Assembly: GCF_025660655.1 (NCBI RefSeq)
Contig: NZ_JAOTIN010000006.1
Location: 1-64,000, forward strand
DNA length: 64,000 nucleotides
Reading direction: 5' to 3'
From: Streptococcus sp. CSL10205-OR2
Lineage (GTDB): Bacteria; Bacillota; Bacilli; Lactobacillales; Streptococcaceae
In this document: piece by piece, positions 27,035 to 34,621 of the stretch
Numbering within the stretch: position 1 is the first letter of the stretch
How the letters are laid out: each line of letters opens with the position of its first letter
Translations under genes and position numbers: made by a program
Notes under the pieces: generated by a model
What the model was told of the DNA's origin: nothing
Database searches by the model: none
What the model saw: the letters and a program-made list of their open reading frames with translations, nothing else

Positions 27035-27154
27035 ATGTTGTTATTTCGAAAAGAAAATTGGATTCTTTTGCAAGAAATGGTAAAAACGAATGAGACTATT
27101 TATTTTTTAAAATCTCATTTTAAAAAAGTAGAAAAAGGAGATAATAATGTATAA
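27035..27154 (+). pseudogene. 5' stump of an earlier rgpC
   Basis: A 39-codon frame with a good ribosome binding site (AGGAG at 27022-27026). Its first 18 residues, MLLFRKENWILLQEMVKT, align without gaps to the first 18 of the intact RgpC that begins at 27147 (MYNFSTNNLIILKEMIKT). Similarity then stops abruptly and the frame runs out inside the new rgpC start. This is best read as the remains of the original rgpC, cut off when a different rgpC-rgpD-glycosyltransferase segment replaced the old genes. It is probably still translated as a short peptide, without function. Confidence 0.75.
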
Positions 27155-27953
27155 CTTTTCGACAAACAATCTTATTATATTAAAAGAAATGATTAAGACA
27201 GATTTTAAACTGCGTTATCAAGGAAGTTTGATAGGTCACTTATGGTCTATTTTAAAACCAATGCTATTATTTACTATAATGTATTTGGTATTTGTTCGTT
27301 TTTTAAGATTTGATGACGGTACCCCGCATTATGCTGTAAGTTTACTCTTAGGAATGGTGACATGGAATTTCTTCACAGAAGCAACAAGTATGGGAATGTT
27401 ATCAATTGTATCTAGAGGAGATTTACTTAGAAAAATAAATTTTCCTAAGGAAATAATTGTTATATCTTCAGTTTTAGGGGCGACAATAAATTATTTTATC
27501 AATCTTTTAGTTGTACTTGTTTTTGCTTTTATAAATGGTGTTGATATAGGTATTGGGATTTTTATTTTACTACCTCTCTTCTTTGAATTATTTTTGTTTG
27601 CTACAGGTATTGCTTTTATCTTATCAACTTTATTTATTAAATATAGAGATATGGGACCTATATGGGAAGTTATTCTCCAAGCTGGAATGTATAGCACCCC
27701 TATTATCTATTCAATTACTTACATTATTCAAAGAGGACATACTTTAGTTGCAAAAATAATGATGTTGAATCCTTTAGCTCAGATAATTCAAGAATTACGT
27801 CATTTTATTGTTTATTCTGGTGCTGAAATTAATTGGGATCTTTTCGAAAATAAAATTTTTACGGTTATTCCAATTGTTATATCTATTAGTTCATTCTTTA
27901 TAGGTTATTATATATTTAAGAAAAATTCAAAGAAATTTGCGGAGATTCTCTAA
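27147..27953 (+). CDS. rgpC: Polysaccharide ABC exporter permease RgpC/GacD
   Basis: This 268-residue ABC-2 membrane subunit of the Wzm type has TDFKLRYQGSLIGHLWSILKP (17-37) and six hydrophobic segments. With RgpD it exports lipid-linked rhamnan to the outer face. The G+C content (14 of 60 in 27481-27540) is far below that of the preceding rgpB (25 of 60 in 26701-26760), and a stump of another rgpC lies directly upstream, so this copy looks imported. It overlaps rgpD by one base (TAATG). Ribosome binding site AAAGGAG. Confidence 0.92.
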   Translation: MYNFSTNNLIILKEMIKTDFKLRYQGSLIGHLWSILKPMLLFTIMYLVFVRFLRFDDGTPHYAVSLLLGMVTWNFFTEATSMGMLSIVSRGDLLRKINFPKEIIVISSVLGATINYFINLLVVLVFAFINGVDIGIGIFILLPLFFELFLFATGIAFILSTLFIKYRDMGPIWEVILQAGMYSTPIIYSITYIIQRGHTLVAKIMMLNPLAQIIQELRHFIVYSGAEINWDLFENKIFTVIPIVISISSFFIGYYIFKKNSKKFAEIL

Positions 27954-29122
27954 TGTTAAGAAAAAAAGTTGTTTTATCTGTTAATTCAATAAGTAAATCT
28001 TTTAAGTTACCAACAGAAGCAAGTCATAGCTTAAGAACTAGTTTGGTAAATTACTTTAAAGGAGTAAAAGGTTATACTGAACAACACGTTCTTGATGATA
28101 TTTCATTTCAAGTAGAAGAAGGAGATTTTTTCGGAATTGTTGGAAGAAATGGTTCAGGAAAATCTACTTTACTTAAAATTATTTCTAAAATCTATACACC
28201 GGAAAGTGGTACAGTTGAAGTAAATGGGAAACTAGTTCCTTTTATTGAGCTAGGGGTTGGCTTTAATCCTGAATTAACTGGCAGAGAAAATGTTTTTATG
28301 AATGGAGCTTTACTAGGTTTTTCAAGAAGTGAAGTTGATTCAATGTATGAAGAAATTGTTTCTTTTGCTGAACTTAATGATTTTATGGATCAAAAGTTAA
28401 AAAATTATTCTAGTGGAATGCAAGTTCGATTAGCATTTTCAATTGCAATTAAAGCAAAAGGAGATATCTTAATACTCGATGAAGTATTAGCTGTTGGTGA
28501 TGAAGCTTTTCAAAGAAAATGCTTTGATTATTTTGCTCAATTAAAACGAGAAAATAAAACGGTAATTTTAGTAACTCACTCAATGGAACAAGTTCAACGC
28601 TTTTGCAATAAAGCCATGTTAATTGATAAAGGACATAAAATGAAGGTAGGGAGTCCACTTGAAATTGCTCAAATTTATAAAGAACTTAATGGGATAGGTG
28701 TTGAAACTGAGTCAAATAATAATACAAAGAAAAATAATATCGCTTTGTCTTCTTATTTTAAAAATATAAATCAAGAAAATTTAGAGTTTAACTTTAATTT
28801 GGAAATAAAGCAAAATATTGACGATCCTGTGTTGACTTTTACAATTCATAAAGATAGTGGTGAACTACTTTATAGATGGGTTTCGGATGAAGAAGTTGAT
28901 GATCCAATATCAATTGCTGATTCTAAAATTAATATTAAATTTTTAGTTCAAAATATTTTCCCAAATGGGAAATTTACAACTCAGTTTGGTGTCAAATCTC
29001 GAGATAGATCAAAAGAATATGCTATTTTTAATAATGTTTGTAATTTTGAGTTGATTAACAGAGGTAAATCAGGAAATAACATATATTGGAAGCCTAACGT
29101 ATCATTTAGATTAAAAAAGTGA
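27953..29122 (+). CDS. rgpD: Polysaccharide ABC exporter ATPase RgpD/GacE
   Basis: The product is 389 residues. Walker A GRNGSGKST (about 64-72), signature YSSGMQVRLAF, Walker B ILILDEVLAVGD and the H-loop in VTHSM are present. The C-terminal 140 residues (about 250-389) form a Wzt-type beta domain that in O-antigen and teichoic acid exporters recognises the chain end. This tail may determine which glycan is accepted, so it should have co-evolved with the glycosyltransferases downstream. Confidence 0.92.
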   Translation: MLRKKVVLSVNSISKSFKLPTEASHSLRTSLVNYFKGVKGYTEQHVLDDISFQVEEGDFFGIVGRNGSGKSTLLKIISKIYTPESGTVEVNGKLVPFIELGVGFNPELTGRENVFMNGALLGFSRSEVDSMYEEIVSFAELNDFMDQKLKNYSSGMQVRLAFSIAIKAKGDILILDEVLAVGDEAFQRKCFDYFAQLKRENKTVILVTHSMEQVQRFCNKAMLIDKGHKMKVGSPLEIAQIYKELNGIGVETESNNNTKKNNIALSSYFKNINQENLEFNFNLEIKQNIDDPVLTFTIHKDSGELLYRWVSDEEVDDPISIADSKINIKFLVQNIFPNGKFTTQFGVKSRDRSKEYAIFNNVCNFELINRGKSGNNIYWKPNVSFRLKK

Positions 29123-29137
29123 GGTTGAAATGTAGAT

Positions 29138-30424
29138 ATGTTTAAAGAAAAGAAATTTTTATTAACTCACATTTGGTTACGAGGTTTTAGTGGTGCTGAG
29201 ATTAATATTTTAGAATTAGCTTTATATCTTCAATCTCAAGGAGCAGTTGTTGAAGTTTTTACTTACTTATCTCAATCACCGTTGAAGAATAAATTTGAGG
29301 AAAAGAATATTAAAATTATTGATGATATTAATCATAAATTTGAAATAACAAATTATGATATGGTTTTTGTATCACAAAATATTATTCCACCTCAAATAAT
29401 TAGAGAACTTGGGCAAAATCATGAAAAATATCCTAGATTTGTTTTTTTGCATATGGCAGCTTTACCTAGCCATGTTTTAGAACAACCATTTATTCATGAT
29501 TTAGAACAAAAAATTTCATCTGCTAGTTTAGTAGTTTCAAAAGAAATAGTTAAAAAAAACTTATCTCGTTTTTTTAAACAAATTCCTAACTTACATTATT
29601 ATCCCAACCCTGTTCCTAAATCTTATACTAATTTAGAACATAGAAAGAAAACTTCAATAAAATCCATATTGGTTATATCGAATCATCCTCCTAAAGAAAT
29701 TCTGGAAATTGAAAAATTATTAATCGAAAGAAAAATAAAAATTGATTATTTTGGAGTTTGGTCTCAAAATTACCAACTAGTAAACCCAGAATTAATTAAT
29801 AAATACGATTGTGTTATAGGAATAGGTAAAAATGTTCAATACTGTTTGGTAATGGGAAAACCAATATATGTATATGATCATTTTAAAGGTCCAGGATATT
29901 TAAATGAAGATAATTTTATTTTAGCAAAAGAAAATAATTTTTCGGGTAGAGGATTTGAAAAAAATATTAAAACTTCTGAGGAAATAGTCAAAGAGATATT
30001 AAGCAATTATGAAGAAGCTCAAATTTTTCATAATAAAATAAGAAATCAATCGATTAATAAGTATCTAATTTCTAACGTTTTTTCCAAAATTTATAAGAGT
30101 GTAAATAATTTTAATAAAAAAATAGAACCATTTGATTCAAATTATATTGAATATGTAAATGCCATTAATTTATTATTAAAAAATACAGTGGTACGTTTAG
30201 AGAATGATAGTGTTAATTTATGGCAGTCTATTCATAAATTAGAAAATGTTGAAAAAGAAAAAGAAAAAGAAATTGATTCTCTGAAGTTGCAAATTAATTT
30301 GCAAGCGGACGAATTGAAAAATATTAAGAAAGCATACTATTATAAAATAAATCAATTTTTCATAAAATTTTATAGCTTGTTTATCAATAATAAGTTAATT
30401 CGATTATTAAGGAGAAAAAAATGA
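29138..30424 (+). CDS. Putative glycosyltransferase with C-terminal coiled coil
   Basis: The product is 428 residues. The N-terminus LTHIWLRGFSGAEINILELA resembles the glycine-containing first loop of GT-B glycosyltransferases, and a KYDCVIGIGKNVQYCLVMGKP segment takes the position of the C-terminal nucleotide-sugar domain, although the usual EGFG motif is missing. Residues about 355-400 form a Lys/Glu-rich coiled coil, followed by a basic, hydrophobic tail that could bind the membrane. It is the first of three glycosyltransferases that replace rgpE/rgpF here. Its last four bases overlap the next start. Donor and acceptor unknown; very A+T-rich. Confidence 0.65.
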   Translation: MFKEKKFLLTHIWLRGFSGAEINILELALYLQSQGAVVEVFTYLSQSPLKNKFEEKNIKIIDDINHKFEITNYDMVFVSQNIIPPQIIRELGQNHEKYPRFVFLHMAALPSHVLEQPFIHDLEQKISSASLVVSKEIVKKNLSRFFKQIPNLHYYPNPVPKSYTNLEHRKKTSIKSILVISNHPPKEILEIEKLLIERKIKIDYFGVWSQNYQLVNPELINKYDCVIGIGKNVQYCLVMGKPIYVYDHFKGPGYLNEDNFILAKENNFSGRGFEKNIKTSEEIVKEILSNYEEAQIFHNKIRNQSINKYLISNVFSKIYKSVNNFNKKIEPFDSNYIEYVNAINLLLKNTVVRLENDSVNLWQSIHKLENVEKEKEKEIDSLKLQINLQADELKNIKKAYYYKINQFFIKFYSLFINNKLIRLLRRKK

Positions 30425-31650
30425 TATATAAACTTTTAAAAAGTTTTAAAGAATATGGTATATATGTGACTATTAGAAAAATTCTTCACAAATTAACTGG
30501 TAAGCCTTTAATGAAAAAAATACATAAGATAGACTTATCTAAATTACCAATTATGCCTAAATTTGAAGACATAGTTTCAGCAGATTATATTAATAATCGT
30601 TATAAAAAGCCATCTAAAATTGATAAAGAAATTTTAAATATAGCATGGGTTTCTCCCCCTATAGGAAAAGGAGGAGGGGGACATACGACTATTTCGAGAT
30701 TTGTTAAATATCTACAATCTCATGGTCATCGTATAACTTTTTACATATACGATAATAATACAATTCATCAAACTTCAAAAGAAGCTTACAAAATTTTATT
30801 ACAGTCTTATCACATTGATGTTTCTGTAGAAGAACTTGAAAATTTTAAAAATCAAGATGTTGTATTTGCTACAAGTTGGGAAACTGCTTACGCTGTATTT
30901 AATTTAAAAGATCAAAAGCTTCATAAATTTTATTTTGTTCAGGATTTTGAACCTATGTTTTATGGAGTAGGTTCTAGGTACAAATTGGCTGAAGCAACAT
31001 ATAAATTTGGTTTCTATGGTATTACAGCCGGTAAATGGTTAACAAAAAAACTAAAAAGCTATGGAATGGAATCTGATTATTTTGATTTTGGTGCTGATAT
31101 AGAAATTTATCAGCCTACGGCTCCAATTAAGAAGAAGAAAAAGATTGCTTTTTATGCTAGAGCTCACACTGAGCGAAGAGGATTTGAACTTGGAATCATG
31201 GCTCTTCAAATATTTAAAGAGAGATATCCCGATTATGATATTGAATTTTTTGGTCAAGATATGAGTGATTATAACATACCTTTTGAATTTATTAATAGAG
31301 GAATTTTGGGTAAAGAAGAACTTGCAACAATTTATCAAGATAGTGTTGCTTGTTTATTACTATCATTAACAAATGTCTCTTTATTACCACTGGAATTATT
31401 GGCTTCTGGATGCGTTCCAGTTATGAACTCGGGAGAGAATAATACCACTGTTCTTGGAGAAATTGATGATATTGCTTATGCGGAAGCATATCCTATTTCT
31501 CTAGCTAATAAATTATGTGAGATAGTTGAGAAAACTAATATTAATGATTATGCAAGTGAGATCAGCAAGAAATATAATGATTTTTCTTGGGAAAAAAGTT
31601 ATAAAAAAGTAGAACAAATAATTATTAGAGAGGTTATTAATGAAAAATAA
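30421..31650 (+). CDS. WsaF-like rhamnosyltransferase (GT-B)
   Basis: The product is 409 residues. WVSPPIGKGGGGHTTISRF (about 76-94), VFATSWETAYAVF, FVQDFEP and the C-terminal LLPLELLASGCVPVMNSGEN match the WsaF family, whose S-layer-glycan member from Geobacillus is a beta-1,2-rhamnosyltransferase. The first 70 residues are a basic lead with no clear similarity. The GT-B fold is clear; rhamnose as donor is inferred from the family and from the locus. It overlaps both neighbours (4 and 11 bases), so the three transferases are translated as a unit. Confidence 0.75.
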   Translation: MIYKLLKSFKEYGIYVTIRKILHKLTGKPLMKKIHKIDLSKLPIMPKFEDIVSADYINNRYKKPSKIDKEILNIAWVSPPIGKGGGGHTTISRFVKYLQSHGHRITFYIYDNNTIHQTSKEAYKILLQSYHIDVSVEELENFKNQDVVFATSWETAYAVFNLKDQKLHKFYFVQDFEPMFYGVGSRYKLAEATYKFGFYGITAGKWLTKKLKSYGMESDYFDFGADIEIYQPTAPIKKKKKIAFYARAHTERRGFELGIMALQIFKERYPDYDIEFFGQDMSDYNIPFEFINRGILGKEELATIYQDSVACLLLSLTNVSLLPLELLASGCVPVMNSGENNTTVLGEIDDIAYAEAYPISLANKLCEIVEKTNINDYASEISKKYNDFSWEKSYKKVEQIIIREVINEK

Positions 31651-32617
31651 ACTCAAAGCGACTGTTTTCATTCCTGTATTCAATGGGGAAAATAATCATC
31701 TAAAGGAGACTTTAGTTGCATTATATAAACAAAAGACTGATTTTCCTTGGGATGTTATCATTACTGATTCAGAATCTCAAGACTCTTCTTTATCAATAAT
31801 CAAAGAGTTTTTGTCTAAATATGATAATTTAAGATTAATTAAAATTAAAAAATCAGAATTTTCTCATGGTAGAACTAGGCAAATGGTAGCTGAAATATCA
31901 GAGGCGCAGTATATTGTTTATTTAACCCAAGATGCCATACCTATAAATAGTAACTGGTTATCAGAAATGATTTCACCATTTAGTCTAAATGAAAAGATTG
32001 TGGCAGTATTAGGAAAACAGAAACCTAGAGATAATTGTTTTCCTGCCATGAAATATGATATTAATTTAGTTTTTGAAGAACAAGGTGTTCCTGATGCTAT
32101 TACACTTTGGACTCGAGATAATAAAGAATTTTTTGGTAAGTATACAAAAGAGTCTTTTTACAGTGATGTTTGTTCAGCAGCCCCCAGAGATTTTCTACTT
32201 AATAATATAGGATATAGGACTGTTGATTATTCTGAAGATTATGAATATGGTAAAGATATTTTAGATGCTGGTTATATTAAGGCATACAATAGTAGAGCAG
32301 TTGTTGAGCATTCTAATGATGTTAAGTTATCTGATTATAAAAAACGTATTTTTGACGAAAATTATAATATTCGTCTAAATAGTGGTAATACTACAAAAAT
32401 TTCATTTCTGAATGTTATAATTAACACCATTAAATTTTCATTTAAAGATAGTATAAAAATTTTAAAAGATACAGATTATACTCTTAGAAAAAAAATTTAT
32501 TGGTCATTTATAAATCCTTTATTTCATTTCGAAAAATGGAGAGGAATTAGGTTGGCAAATAGTATCGATTTAAATTCAAATATTTCAAAATATTCTTTGG
32601 AAAAAAGAGAGAAATGA
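31640..32617 (+). CDS. Glycosyltransferase family 2, probable rhamnosyltransferase
   Basis: This 325-residue GT2 enzyme has TVFIPVFNGENNHLKETL (about 8-25), ITDSESQDSS, YLTQDAIP at the metal-binding position and a conserved HGRTRQ motif typical of rhamnosyltransferases. It ends the transferase operon; after its stop come 140 bases without a gene and then a nested insertion sequence. The natural operon may have continued before the IS arrived. No terminator is seen. Confidence 0.8.
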   Translation: MKNKLKATVFIPVFNGENNHLKETLVALYKQKTDFPWDVIITDSESQDSSLSIIKEFLSKYDNLRLIKIKKSEFSHGRTRQMVAEISEAQYIVYLTQDAIPINSNWLSEMISPFSLNEKIVAVLGKQKPRDNCFPAMKYDINLVFEEQGVPDAITLWTRDNKEFFGKYTKESFYSDVCSAAPRDFLLNNIGYRTVDYSEDYEYGKDILDAGYIKAYNSRAVVEHSNDVKLSDYKKRIFDENYNIRLNSGNTTKISFLNVIINTIKFSFKDSIKILKDTDYTLRKKIYWSFINPLFHFEKWRGIRLANSIDLNSNISKYSLEKREK

Positions 32618-32808
32618 TATTAAAATTTGAATAATAAAAAAATTTATCTAATTTTAAATTAGTTGGTTTTTAGATTTTGTTTCTATAATTAATACAACTA
32701 TCAATAATCAAAGATACAAGACCAAAAGTTAAGAGAATAAAAACACGAGCTCATTGAACTGCACCCCAAAAGTTAGGCTCTTTGTCAACTGTAGTGGGTG
32801 ACTAGTCA

Positions 32809-34065
32809 TCAAGTTCGGGAGAGAATCACATTGATTCTCTCCCTTTTAATGTTCAAAGCGATGAGAATTTTTGTTTTAAAGTTGTTAAAGTTTCTAAACC
32901 CAAAGGCTTGTCTCTTGATATCCTTGATTAACTTATTTGTCGCTTCTAGTTTGGCGTTCGAATAAGGAAGTTCAAGTGCATTTGCGATAGATGCCTTATA
33001 TTTTTTAAACGTTCTAAAGACCGTTTTGAAGGCATGATTGACTAAGTGGTAGTTATCTTCTATCAATGCCATAAACTGATGAGTATTCTTCTGTTGGAAA
33101 TGAAAGAGTAAGAGTTGATAGAGATTGTAGTAATAGCGAAGTTCATCAGAGAACTGCAATGTTTTTCTCACGATTTCTTTAGGGGTTAAGGTTTGTCTAA
33201 AGGTTCTTGAGTAAAACAGTTTAAGAGACAGTTTTCTGCTGTCTTTATGAAGGATACGCCAATGATTTTTCATGGCACGATAAGGTAGAGACTTCTTGTC
33301 AAATCTCTTCATGATGGCAATTCTCGTTGACATCATAGCACGGTTGAGGTGTTGGATGATATGAAAGCGATCCAAGACAATTCTAGCCTTTGGAAAGAGT
33401 TGTTTGATAAGTGGAATATAACTTCCCGACATATCCACAGTCACTACCTTGACTAATTCCCGGACCTTTCTAGGGTATTTGTAGAAATAGTTCTTGATAG
33501 TTGTTTGTCTATTGTTTTCAAGAATAGTGACAATTTTCTTAGTGTTATAGTCCTGCGCAATAAAAGCTAGTTTGCCTTTGTTTCGGGAAAATTCGTCCCA
33601 AGATAAGACTTGAGGCAGATGGTGATATCTTTCTTTGAAAGTAAACTGAGATAGTTTTCTTTGTACAGTAGAGACAGAGATGTGAAGTTGATTAGCGATA
33701 TCAGAATTGGTTAGTTTTTGGGTATGAGCATGAGTTATTTTTTTCCAGACCGGTTCAGAGATTTGACAGTTTTTCTTAACGAGAGATGTTTTAGCCACTG
33801 CTACTCTATGACAATCTTTACATTGAAAACGTCTCTTTTTTAATTTAAGAAGAGTAGGCATTCCTTGGACATCAAGGATTGGGATAGTGGAAGTTCTTTG
33901 GAAATCATACTTGATAGTCTTTCCATGACAATGAGGACATAAAGGAGGCTTATGATCGAGTTTAGCTTTTATTTCAATATGAGCTTGGTGTTTGAGAACA
34001 AGTAAAATAATGATATTTGGGTCTTTTATTCCTAATAAATTTGTGGTATTCTTAAGATGTTCCAT
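32809..34065 (-). CDS. ISL3-family transposase
   Basis: This 418-residue transposase is intact. An N-terminal zinc-ribbon (CPHCHGK...CKDC, about 38-85) and a helix-turn-helix (LTNSDIANQLHISVSTVQR) precede the DDE domain that includes VDMSGSYIPLIKQLFPKA and DRFHIIQHLNRA. The C-terminal motif SNAKLEATNKLIKDIKRQA is typical of ISL3. No frameshift or stop, so the element may be active. The gene is opposite in orientation to the polysaccharide genes. Confidence 0.93.
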   Translation of the reverse strand: MEHLKNTTNLLGIKDPNIIILLVLKHQAHIEIKAKLDHKPPLCPHCHGKTIKYDFQRTSTIPILDVQGMPTLLKLKKRRFQCKDCHRVAVAKTSLVKKNCQISEPVWKKITHAHTQKLTNSDIANQLHISVSTVQRKLSQFTFKERYHHLPQVLSWDEFSRNKGKLAFIAQDYNTKKIVTILENNRQTTIKNYFYKYPRKVRELVKVVTVDMSGSYIPLIKQLFPKARIVLDRFHIIQHLNRAMMSTRIAIMKRFDKKSLPYRAMKNHWRILHKDSRKLSLKLFYSRTFRQTLTPKEIVRKTLQFSDELRYYYNLYQLLLFHFQQKNTHQFMALIEDNYHLVNHAFKTVFRTFKKYKASIANALELPYSNAKLEATNKLIKDIKRQAFGFRNFNNFKTKILIALNIKRERINVILSRT

Positions 34066-34117
34066 ATGATTCTTTCTAATGAGTGGTTTTGTCGCTTTTC
34101 ATTATAAGTCATATGGG

Positions 34118-34259
34118 ACTTTTTGTCTGCATTGAAAAAGCCCTATAACTTCTGTGGCGGAGTTACCCACTACAGATATTATAGAGCCACTTTTTGTCTG
34201 CATTGAAAAAGCCCTATAACTTCTGTGGCGGAGTTACCCACTACAGATATTATAGAGCC
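34118..34259. repeat. Two 71-bp tandem repeats at the IS right end
   Basis: 34118-34188 is repeated base for base at 34189-34259. Each unit ends in a complete right terminal repeat (...TATTATAGAGCC). The element thus has two possible right ends. Confidence 0.9.
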
Positions 34260-34268
34260 AAAAGTTAG

Positions 34269-34560
34269 ACACAAAATCTAACAATTGGGGTGTTTTTTTG
34301 AGTAGAATTGAGACAATTTTCGAAGTAAATTATTTGGAAGTTTGAGATATTTTTTATTCTTCAGGATTACTTTTTTAGGTTGAATAAATTCTTGTAGTCT
34401 ATTAAAGTATTTCATAAGTATGTTGTTAAACAGAATTTTTTTATTATATATTTGTTATGAGAATATTATTTTTTATTGGAAGTTAAGTTAATTATAGAAA
34501 AGTGTTTTTGCAGTAGCATAGCAAAAGTAAAACTAAAAAATTTTTAAATAGCAGCATATA
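34269..34560. other. Intergenic region between IS and Bsp/CHAP gene
   Basis: After the IS3-end hairpin (to 34293) this stretch is A+T-rich, and I see no gene or further repeat in it. Confidence 0.4.
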
Positions 34561-34565
34561 ATTGT

Positions 34566-34594
34566 TTGATCTTTCACAAACATAATGCTATACT
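34566..34594 (+). promoter_or_regulatory. Promoter and possible operator of the Bsp/CHAP gene
   Basis: -35 TTGATC (34566-34571), 17 bases and -10 TATACT (34589-34594). An inverted repeat TTTCACA (34572-34578) / TGTGAAA (34598-34604) brackets the -10, which is a typical repressor-site position. Confidence 0.5.
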
Positions 34595-34621
34595 TTCTGT
34601 GAAAAGGAGGAATAAAGCAAT

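Larger units (their letters stand above)
32776..34260. mobile_element. ISL3-family insertion sequence (IS1167-like)
   Basis: The left terminal repeat is GGCTCTTTGTCAACTGTAGT at 32776, and the right end reads, in reverse complement, GGCTCTATAATATCTGTAGT. AAAAGTTA flanks both sides (32768-32775 and 34261-34268), with one extra A on the right, an 8-bp target duplication as expected for ISL3. It contains an intact transposase on the minus strand. The right end carries a 71-bp tandem duplication. Confidence 0.85.
32755..34293. mobile_element. IS3-type end remnant split by the ISL3 element
   Basis: TGAACTGCACCCCAAAAGTTA (32755-32775), joined to the sequence after 34268, rebuilds the end of an IS150-group IS3 element: TGAACT followed by an inverted repeat of CACCCCAAAAGTTAGA with TCTAACAATTGGGGTG (to 34293). 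No transposase of that element remains here. The ISL3 element at 32776-34260 sits inside it, with AAAAGTTA duplicated. Confidence 0.6.
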
